Source: Bacillota bacterium (GTDB taxonomy: Bacteria > Bacillota > Clostridia > Clostridiales > Clostridiaceae). From it: a stretch of DNA of 5,750 nt. The position numbers and the translations under genes were made by a program. The DNA lies in NCBI GenBank assembly GCA_023451395.1, contig JAEXZL010000094.1, positions 1 to 5,750 on the forward strand. Reading direction: 5' to 3'. The notes under the pieces are model-generated. The model ran no database searches. It was not told the origin of the DNA and saw only the letters and a program-made list of their open reading frames with translations. Below are positions 1 through 4,859 of the stretch, piece by piece; the first letter of the stretch is position 1, and each line of letters opens with the position of its first letter.

Positions 1-1
1 T

Positions 2-385
2 CTATCACTAAGGGAAAAAAATAAAGATAATCCTCAGGTATTCTTCAAAGAATACACCGATAAATACAAGACTCTTGTAGATGATTCTATGCTTGAAAAA
101 CTGATAACTGATGGAATGTTAGTCAATGTAGATCAGATAGCTTATGAAAATAAAGCAACCATATTAGTTACAGACATAAACCTTACTGAAACAGATATTA
201 AAGATGAAAATGTGTTGATTTATAAATACAAAGGGGATTTACTTATCAAGAGTAATCATAAAGAAACTAAGAAAGAGGTTACTGGAATAATACAGCTTAA
301 AAAATATGGCAGCTCATATAGGGTAGATTATATAAGTAAACTAGATACAGAGCCAATTCATAATGCTTTAAAAGAATTAAACTAA
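2..385 (+). CDS. Unrecognised protein, C-terminal part (5' end outside window)
   Basis: The reading frame is open from base 2 to a TAA at 383-385, giving 127 visible residues, so the gene starts before the window. An ATG at 89 lies in frame, but no Shine-Dalgarno sequence precedes it and the coding character continues upstream of it, so it is not taken as the start. The visible part is hydrophilic, rich in Lys, Asp, Glu, Thr and Ile, with no membrane segment and no cysteine. Alternating hydrophobic stretches such as KATILVTDINL and GDLLIKSN suggest a mainly beta-strand fold after a short helical start. This could be the C-terminal domain of a secreted or lipoprotein-type protein, but that is inference. 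I recognise no family and assign no function. It is convergent with the barnase-barstar unit and separated from it by a terminator, so it is probably not part of that system. Confidence 0.75.
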   Translation, partial: LSLREKNKDNPQVFFKEYTDKYKTLVDDSMLEKLITDGMLVNVDQIAYENKATILVTDINLTETDIKDENVLIYKYKGDLLIKSNHKETKKEVTGIIQLKKYGSSYRVDYISKLDTEPIHNALKELN

Positions 386-424
386 AATATAAAAACGTGC
401 CCTAAGGCACGTCTTTATATTTTA
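383..424. terminator. Bidirectional rho-independent terminator between convergent genes
   Basis: The arms ACGTGCC (395-401) and GGCACGT (406-412) form a perfect 7-bp stem with a CTAA loop. After one A/C mismatch (394/413) the pairing continues through an AT-only outer stem (383-393 with 414-424). Read on plus, the GC stem is followed by a T-rich tract; read on minus, the complement of the A-rich left side gives a similar U-rich tract. It begins inside the stop codon of the plus-strand gene and lies about 50 bases beyond the barstar stop, so it can serve both transcripts. Confidence 0.85.
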
Positions 425-476
425 TGACTATAAACAAAATTCATATAGTAAATAAACTCATCAATAAACAAAAAAA

Positions 477-755
477 TTATTCTATTATTTTTATTGTAAA
501 TTCCTCCTGAGTATAATCCTGAAAATTTCTAAAGACCTTTACTATTCTCAAAGCATAATCCCCCATAAAATCACAGCTTTTCTTAAAGTCTATCCAGGTT
601 ATTGAAAGAGGAAGCTTTATATCTCCAGTAAGGGAATCCCAAAGAGCATCTAGGTTATTACCGTAATAATCGGGCAATTTTAGCTCTTCTTTTATAATCT
701 TATGAAAGTCTTCCTTAGAAATAAGTTCTCCACCCTTTAAAATAATTTCCTTCAT
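477..755 (-). CDS. Barstar-family ribonuclease (barnase) inhibitor
   Basis: This 92-residue cytoplasmic protein is the size of barstar (about 90) and aligns with it from end to end. It should bind the active site of the barnase-like enzyme encoded just upstream and protect the producing cell. The core motif LPDYYGNNLDALWDSLTG spans residues 27-44. Barstar contact residues Tyr29, Asn33, Asp35, Trp38, Asp39 and Thr42 correspond to Tyr30, Asn34, Asp36, Trp39, Asp40 and Thr43, all kept. Asp40 is the residue expected to fill the enzyme's phosphate site. Barstar Glu76 is replaced by Asn77 and Trp44 by Asp45. Barstar Cys40 is Ser41; the only cysteine is Cys61. There is no signal peptide, as expected for an intracellular inhibitor. 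The start has an excellent ribosome site. The gene lies 36 bases after the nuclease stop on the same strand, so the two are probably co-transcribed. Family assignment is very secure; the actual partner is inferred from position. Confidence 0.95.
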   Translation of the reverse strand: MKEIILKGGELISKEDFHKIIKEELKLPDYYGNNLDALWDSLTGDIKLPLSITWIDFKKSCDFMGDYALRIVKVFRNFQDYTQEEFTIKIIE

Positions 756-761
756 TTCGTA

Positions 762-767
762 CCTCCT
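762..767 (-). promoter_or_regulatory. Strong ribosome binding site of the barstar gene
   Basis: On the minus strand GAGAGGAGGT precedes ATG, with AGGAGG 6 bases from the start codon. Match length and spacing are close to ideal. The nuclease gene has AGGAGG only 4 bases from its ATG (1291-1296), a shorter match at less favourable spacing. This would favour more inhibitor than enzyme from one transcript, which is an inference. Confidence 0.75.
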
Positions 768-791
768 CTCTATATAGTGAGTTCCTCAATG

Positions 792-1286
792 CTAATAGTA
801 CTGAGTAAAGGTCTTATAATGGTCAGAGGTTCCGTAAATCAAACCATCATTAGAAAAGACAATCCTCTTTGCCCCTCTTTTTCCCCCTTGGTATTCAACA
901 TCACACTCATACCATATCCTTCCTTTTTTGTCTGGAAGTATGCCTTCATAATTACCAAAAGTATCGCCTCCTATACTCTTGCCTTTTGCAAAATCCCATA
1001 GATTTTTTCCAGGCTCCCAACCTAGAGTTTTTGCTTCCTTTTTAGTAATAAAATTTGAAGGTAGCTTATTATATTTATGTATATATTCCGCTACCTCTTC
1101 AAAGGTATTGTAGCTGCCATCCTCACTTATATTGCTCTCCAAGGAGATGGTACCACTATCCTCAGAGTCTTTGCTGCTTCCCACATCTATGGTACAGCCA
1201 GCTAAAGATAATATTAAACTAATTACTAATATTATTTGCAAAGCAGGTTTGAAAATTTTAGATATTTCTTTAAGTAGTTTGTTCAT
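792..1286 (-). CDS. Barnase-type ribonuclease with lipoprotein signal peptide
   Basis: This 164-residue protein has a secretion signal and a C-terminal guanyl-preferring ribonuclease (barnase/binase, N1/T1 class) domain, which cleaves single-stranded RNA through a 2',3'-cyclic phosphate. Residues 1-30 hold four lysines, a hydrophobic core (18-29) and a lipobox ending L28-A29-G30-C31, so Cys31 should be lipidated and the enzyme anchored outside the membrane. Residues 32-57 are a Ser/Asp/Glu-rich linker. Residues 58-164 align without large gaps to mature barnase: Lys27, Glu60, Glu73 (general base), Arg83, Arg87 and His102 (general acid) match Lys82, Glu114, Glu127, Arg137, Arg141 and His156. 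Structural Trp35, Arg69, Trp71 and Asp93 are also kept. Arg59 is replaced by Tyr113, and Ala74 by Cys128. The ATG at 1284-1286 is preceded by AGGAGG. It is followed by the inhibitor gene. Activity is expected but not certain because of the Arg59 change. Confidence 0.95.
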   Translation of the reverse strand: MNKLLKEISKIFKPALQIILVISLILSLAGCTIDVGSSKDSEDSGTISLESNISEDGSYNTFEEVAEYIHKYNKLPSNFITKKEAKTLGWEPGKNLWDFAKGKSIGGDTFGNYEGILPDKKGRIWYECDVEYQGGKRGAKRIVFSNDGLIYGTSDHYKTFTQYY

Positions 1287-1401
1287 TTTTCCTCCTGTTA
1301 TATAGTTATAATATTAACTTTATTTTTACCTTAATAATCATTTTATCCTTAAAAATAATAAATATCTATCACAAATATTTATAGGAATAATACTTCTCTT
1401 C
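1287..1401 (-). other. Intergenic region upstream of the nuclease gene
   Basis: These 115 AT-rich bases separate the MATE stop from the nuclease start. AGGAGG (1291-1296) is the nuclease ribosome site. No convincing -35/-10 pair could be picked: TATA-like strings such as TATAAC near 1307 lack a credible -35 at 16-18 bases. A promoter is probably here, but its position cannot be fixed by eye. Alternatively the nuclease pair is partly served by read-through from the MATE gene. Confidence 0.4.
1351..1382 (-). terminator. Possible weak terminator after the MATE gene
   Basis: On the minus strand ATAAATAT and ATATTTAT (1375-1382 and 1358-1365) can form an 8-bp stem with a 9-base loop, followed by TATTTTT. 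The stem has no GC pair, so it would be unstable, and such pairings arise easily by chance in sequence this AT-rich. It is offered as the only terminator-like structure in this gap. Confidence 0.2.
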
Positions 1402-2808
1402 TTAAACCTTAATACTATACCAATTGCCTCTGTGAAATCTATAATAGCTTAATGTAAACCTTACTAACTGATCACTTAAAAAGCCTAGCCATGCACCAAT
1501 TAATCCAAGACCAACAGGATAGCATAAAAACCAGGATAAACCAGGACGTATTATACCTATGCTAATCATAGCAACGAAAGCCGTAAACTTTGTATCCCCT
1601 GCCCCCCTAAGGCCACTGGAAAAAATAGTTTGTGAATATTGAAAGGGAGTGTTTATTGCAATTATTAAAAGCAGAGGGCTTGCCATAGCAAGGATTTCTG
1701 CCTCTCTAGAAAAGAGCATAACCATATATTTCCCACCTAAGGTAAAGAATAAAAACATGACCAGAGCTATAACTAATGAAATTCTTTGACAGACCTTACC
1801 ATATATCATTGCTAAATCACTTCTAGCCTTACCAAGGGATTGCCCAATAAGTGATGAAGCGGAAACTCCAAGTCCATCGCTGAAGGCAAAGGATATATTC
1901 ACAAGATTCATGCAAATATTATGAGCGGCAAGCTCAGTAGTACCTAAAGAAGCTACTATTTTAATATAAGTAAAAAACCCTATACGCATAAAAATCTGCT
2001 CTACACCTGCACTTAAAGCAATATTAAAAATGGGTTTGATTATTGTTTTATCAAAGGGGAAAAGCAGCTTTTTATTAAGTCTTAAAAATTGATCTCTGTG
2101 CATCAGTGAACTTGCAGCCATAAAAAAGCCAACAATATTTCCCAAAACCGTTGCTATAGCAGCTCCAGCTATCCCTAGAGCAGGAAAACCAAATTTCCCG
2201 TTAATAAGTAAAAAATTAAAAATTACATTAATAATATTGGCTGTAAGATTAATTCTCATGGCTATTTTTGTATTTCCAGAGCCTCTTTGAGCAGCGTTTA
2301 TACATAAGGTCACCGCAGTAAAAGGTATCCCTATCATAAGTATTTTAAAGTATATAACGGAGGCATCAATCATATCTGGCTGAGATCCAGCAAAAATTAG
2401 CAGAGGCCTTGCGAAAATAAATCCAAGAGCTGAAATAATAATTGATAAAAGCATGCTTATGGAAACAGCTTGTCCTAATGCCCTGTTTGCACCAGCCCTA
2501 TCTCCTTCTCCTCTCCTTCTAGCTACTACCGCCGTTACTCCCACATTCATAGCTATAAAAGTAGCTAGTATTATAAACTTAGGCTGATTTGTTATTGCTA
2601 CAGCAGCAATTGCCGCTGAACCTAGACCACCAACCATTATTGTGTCCATCATAGATACAAGGCTAACCAAAAAAGAATCCATCATTGCAGGAAAGGCAAT
2701 ATTCCAAGTGTTTTTATAAATTTTCTTATCCTCAGGAATTACTCCTTGCTTTTGCTCTTCCCTTATCATATAACTTGCTGAATAAAGTGATTTAAAATTA
2801 AAAGTCAT
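1402..2808 (-). CDS. MATE-family multidrug efflux transporter
   Basis: This 468-residue integral membrane protein belongs to the multidrug and toxic compound extrusion family (NorM/DinF type), which exports cationic or amphipathic compounds in exchange for Na+ or H+. About twelve hydrophobic segments fall into two halves. Each half carries the family's equivalent motif: QRGSGNTK at 174-181 and LRGAGDTK at 400-407, showing the internal duplication. The first half opens with IAFPAMMDSFLVSLVSMMDT (37-56), typical of MATE helix 1, and the cytoplasmic loop VARRRGEGDRAGANRALGQA (94-113) is also typical. The length fits the family (about 450), with a polar N-terminal extension of some 30 residues. 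The chosen ATG has AAGGAG 12 bases upstream (2821-2826), rather far; the next in-frame ATG (residue 14) has no ribosome site. A promoter and an inverted repeat lie upstream, so it is probably transcribed alone under a local regulator. The substrate cannot be told from sequence. Confidence 0.93.
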   Translation of the reverse strand: MTFNFKSLYSASYMIREEQKQGVIPEDKKIYKNTWNIAFPAMMDSFLVSLVSMMDTIMVGGLGSAAIAAVAITNQPKFIILATFIAMNVGVTAVVARRRGEGDRAGANRALGQAVSISMLLSIIISALGFIFARPLLIFAGSQPDMIDASVIYFKILMIGIPFTAVTLCINAAQRGSGNTKIAMRINLTANIINVIFNFLLINGKFGFPALGIAGAAIATVLGNIVGFFMAASSLMHRDQFLRLNKKLLFPFDKTIIKPIFNIALSAGVEQIFMRIGFFTYIKIVASLGTTELAAHNICMNLVNISFAFSDGLGVSASSLIGQSLGKARSDLAMIYGKVCQRISLVIALVMFLFFTLGGKYMVMLFSREAEILAMASPLLLIIAINTPFQYSQTIFSSGLRGAGDTKFTAFVAMISIGIIRPGLSWFLCYPVGLGLIGAWLGFLSDQLVRFTLSYYRFHRGNWYSIKV

Positions 2809-2884
2809 AATTTCTTAGTTCTCCTTATATAACATTTCTTGTTTATATAACAATATTTTTAATATAAATAACATTATCACTACT

Positions 2885-2913
2885 ATTATAGCTTAAAATA
2901 AGACAATTTTCAT
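2885..2913 (-). promoter_or_regulatory. Predicted sigma-A promoter of the MATE gene
   Basis: On the minus strand a perfect -10 TATAAT (2885-2890) is preceded, at 17 bases, by ATGAAA (2908-2913), which matches four of six bases of TTGACA. Transcription would start near 2878, leaving a leader of about 70 bases before the ATG at 2808. The weak -35 lies in the inverted repeat described separately. Confidence 0.55.
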
Positions 2914-2923
2914 AAAAATTGTC
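2902..2923. promoter_or_regulatory. Inverted repeat, probable operator over the -35 of the MATE promoter
   Basis: A perfect 9-bp inverted repeat: GACAATTTT (2902-2910), four bases CATA, then AAAATTGTC (2915-2923). It covers the predicted -35, the classic position for a repressor (or a MerR-like activator) of an efflux gene. It is not followed by a T tract on either strand, so it does not look like a terminator. The cognate regulator is not in the window. Operator function is inferred. Confidence 0.5.
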
Positions 2924-2984
2924 ATCAATTTATATTTTCAAAAAAGCTCAAACCACTTTACTGTATAATCAAAATTTCTAAGAG

Positions 2985-3023
2985 ATAAAAAGAAAGCCCC
3001 AGAGGCTATAGTACCTGGGGCTT
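2985..3023 (-). terminator. Rho-independent terminator of the siderophore-uptake operon
   Basis: Arms AAGCCCCAG (2994-3002) and CTGGGGCTT (3015-3023) form a perfect 9-bp, GC-rich stem around a 12-base loop. On the minus strand the stem is followed by TTTCTTTTTA-type sequence (the complement of 2985-2995), whereas the plus strand has no T tract, so it acts on minus-strand transcription. It lies about 75 bases after the stop of the binding-protein gene and marks that gene as the last of its operon. Confidence 0.9.
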
Positions 3024-3098
3024 CTCAAAAATTAGTTAAATTATCTGTGTAATATGTCTTGGAAGGTGTGTTTGGGGTATTAAAAATTTATATAAAAA

Positions 3099-4061
3099 TT
3101 AATTTATAGCTTTTCCAATCTCTTCAATCATTTCCCCAAAGGAGGTTAATCCTCCCCCGGAAAGATACCAATAAGTTGGGTTTAGGTATATCATTTTGCC
3201 TTCTTTATATGCATTAGTGCTCTTAACAAGATCATTTTCCAAGGATTTGGAGGCAGAGCTTGCACCTTCTGTTCCAATAGCTGCACTCCTATCCACTATG
3301 AAAATGTAATCAGGATTTTTATCACTAATATACTCATAACCAATCTTTTGGCCATGGGTAGAGTTATCTAAGGTATCATCAACTGCTGTAAAGCCTAAGT
3401 CATCGATTAATGCAAATCTTGACCCTGGACCATAAGCACTTATGCTTCCATCATTAGCAAGGATTGTAAGAGACTTTTTATCTGAAGCCTTCTCTTTAAC
3501 CTTACTTTGAATTTCAGAAGTTCTCTTATCTAAGGCTTCTAGCTTTTCAGTAGCTGCATCCTCAACCTCGAAGATATCTGCAAGGGTTGTAATATTATTT
3601 TTAACGGATTCTATATAATTGCTGTTATCTATTGGTAAATATAAAGTAGTTGCTATGGAGCTTAAATCCTCATAAAAATCAGCTTGTCTTCCAGAGATAA
3701 TTATTAAATCTGGTGAAAGCTCGCTTATAGCTTCTAGGTCAGGCTCCTTTAATGCTCCTATATTTGTATATTTATCCTCTGAATACTTTGATAGATAATC
3801 AGTAAGACTATCCTTTGGAACTCCTGAAACCTCAACACCTAAGGCATCTAAGGTATCGAGAGCTCCCAGGTCAAATACTACTATAGTTTCTGGTTTTTCT
3901 GTAATATTAATTTCACCAAGATCATGCTTAAGGGCTATTGCTTTATATTCCGCATTTTCCTTATCAGCTGAAGAACCATCTGAAGCCTTATTGCTAGTAC
4001 AGCCTATTGCTAGAGATCCTACCATTACTGCTGATATTAATGATAAAAATATTTTTTTCAT
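3099..4061 (-). CDS. Siderophore-binding lipoprotein of an iron ABC importer (YclQ/CeuE-like)
   Basis: This 320-residue extracellular binding protein of the FecB/periplasmic-binding class delivers Fe(III)-siderophore to the permease. A lipoprotein signal (residues 1-20) ends L-A-I-G-C with Cys21 as the lipidation site; a Ser/Lys/Asp-rich linker follows. Two lobes are joined by a long helix near 165-195. Arg125 (SGRQADFYED), Arg215 (YGPGSRF) and Arg258 (VDRSAA) fall at spacings close to those of the ligand-binding arginines Arg118, Arg205 and Arg249 of CeuE, and His236 (STHGQ) and Tyr297 (PTYWYLSGGG) correspond to its iron-contacting His227 and Tyr288. The phrases GYEYISDKNPDYIF and YWYLSGGG are also strongly YclQ-like. 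This suggests catecholate or petrobactin-type ligands; the true ligand is unknown. GAGGTG (4069-4074) lies 7 bases before the ATG. It is the last gene of the operon, 39 bases after the ATPase stop. Fur control is expected from the family but not visible here. Confidence 0.93.
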   Translation of the reverse strand: MKKIFLSLISAVMVGSLAIGCTSNKASDGSSADKENAEYKAIALKHDLGEINITEKPETIVVFDLGALDTLDALGVEVSGVPKDSLTDYLSKYSEDKYTNIGALKEPDLEAISELSPDLIIISGRQADFYEDLSSIATTLYLPIDNSNYIESVKNNITTLADIFEVEDAATEKLEALDKRTSEIQSKVKEKASDKKSLTILANDGSISAYGPGSRFALIDDLGFTAVDDTLDNSTHGQKIGYEYISDKNPDYIFIVDRSAAIGTEGASSASKSLENDLVKSTNAYKEGKMIYLNPTYWYLSGGGLTSFGEMIEEIGKAIN

Positions 4062-4100
4062 TTATGTACACCTCATTATATATTTTTTTATTTCCTTTGT

Positions 4101-4859
4101 TTATGCAAAATAGTTACATAGCTGCTTTCCATTTACCGCCTCAATATTAATATCTAAATCATAAATATCCTTTAGAACCTTATGATTTATAATTTCATTA
4201 GTAGCGCCCTCTTTGATTATCTCCCCATTTTTTAGAGCTACTATATAATCTGAATAGCAGGAGGCAAAATTAATATCATGAATTACTATAATAACTGTTT
4301 TATTAAGCTCATCTACAAGATTCCTAAGAGTTTTCATAATCTCTACAGAATGCTTCATATCAAGATTATTTAAGGGCTCATCAAGGAATATGTATTCTGT
4401 ATCTTGAGCTATAGTCATGGCAATAAAAGCCATTTGCCTTTCCCCTCCACTAAGCTCATCAATATATCTCTTTTCAAAGGCCCTAAGATTCATATAATCT
4501 AAGGCCCTGTCAATAACTATATTATCCTCCTTAGTAAGTCTGCCTTGAGAATAGGGAAATCTTCCAAAGGATACCAATTCTCTTACTGTAAGTCTAATAT
4601 TCATATAATTCGACTGCCTAAGTATTGAAATTTTCTTTGAAAGCTCACCTTTATTCCACTGGGAAATCTCCCTTTCATCAATAAAAACCTCTCCGGAATT
4701 TTTACTAATAAGTCTGCTTACCATAGAAAGAACTGTGCTCTTTCCTGCTCCATTAGAGCCGATAAAGGATATTAGCTTTCCTTTTTCAATATTTAAAGAA
4801 ACATCATTTACAACTACCTTTTCTCCATAGCTTTTTCTTAAGTTTCTTACCTTAATCAT
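4101..4859 (-). CDS. Siderophore ABC transporter ATP-binding protein (YclP/FecE-like)
   Basis: This 252-residue cytoplasmic ATPase powers the FecCD-type iron-chelate importer; its length is normal for the family. All nucleotide-binding motifs are present: Walker A GSNGAGKST (34-42), Q-loop Gln82 (LRQSNY), signature LSGGERQ (136-142), Walker B IFLDEP (157-162, with Asp160 and catalytic Glu161), D-loop NNLD (164-167) and H-loop His194 (VIHDIN). The sequence between Q-loop and signature, including TVRELVSFGRFPYSQGR, is typical of iron-siderophore and vitamin B12 ATPases. The ATG overlaps the permease stop as ATGA (4856-4859), indicating translational coupling, and AAAGGAG (4868-4874) lies 8 bases upstream. 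The binding-protein gene follows after 39 bases with no terminator between. Nothing suggests loss of function. Confidence 0.96.
   Translation of the reverse strand: MIKVRNLRKSYGEKVVVNDVSLNIEKGKLISFIGSNGAGKSTVLSMVSRLISKNSGEVFIDEREISQWNKGELSKKISILRQSNYMNIRLTVRELVSFGRFPYSQGRLTKEDNIVIDRALDYMNLRAFEKRYIDELSGGERQMAFIAMTIAQDTEYIFLDEPLNNLDMKHSVEIMKTLRNLVDELNKTVIIVIHDINFASCYSDYIVALKNGEIIKEGATNEIINHKVLKDIYDLDINIEAVNGKQLCNYFA

Larger units (their letters stand above)
2809..3098. other. Gene-free region between the siderophore operon and the MATE gene
   Basis: These 290 bases contain, from the right, the AT-rich tail after the binding-protein stop, the operon terminator (2994-3023), the inverted repeat and promoter (2885-2923), and the MATE leader with its AAGGAG. 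I see no reading frame with a ribosome site, no tRNA and no riboswitch fold that I can recognise. Confidence 0.6.

Noticed and set aside
89..91. ATG at 89 as the start of the left-edge gene
   Set aside because: The frame stays open and protein-like to the window edge and no Shine-Dalgarno sequence precedes the ATG, so the gene more likely starts outside.
777..1001. Plus-strand open frame of 74 codons
   Set aside because: It lies mostly antisense to the nuclease gene, which has unmistakable barnase homology, and its protein resembles nothing.
2865..2879. Possible Fur box near the MATE transcription start (TGATAAT on the minus strand)
   Set aside because: The left half matches the 7-1-7 consensus perfectly but the right half matches only about three of seven bases, and such half-sites are common in AT-rich sequence.
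4062..4100. Possible promoter or attenuator between the ATPase and the binding-protein gene
   Set aside because: The 39-base gap holds the ribosome site and AT-rich filler but no hairpin and no spaced -35/-10 pair.
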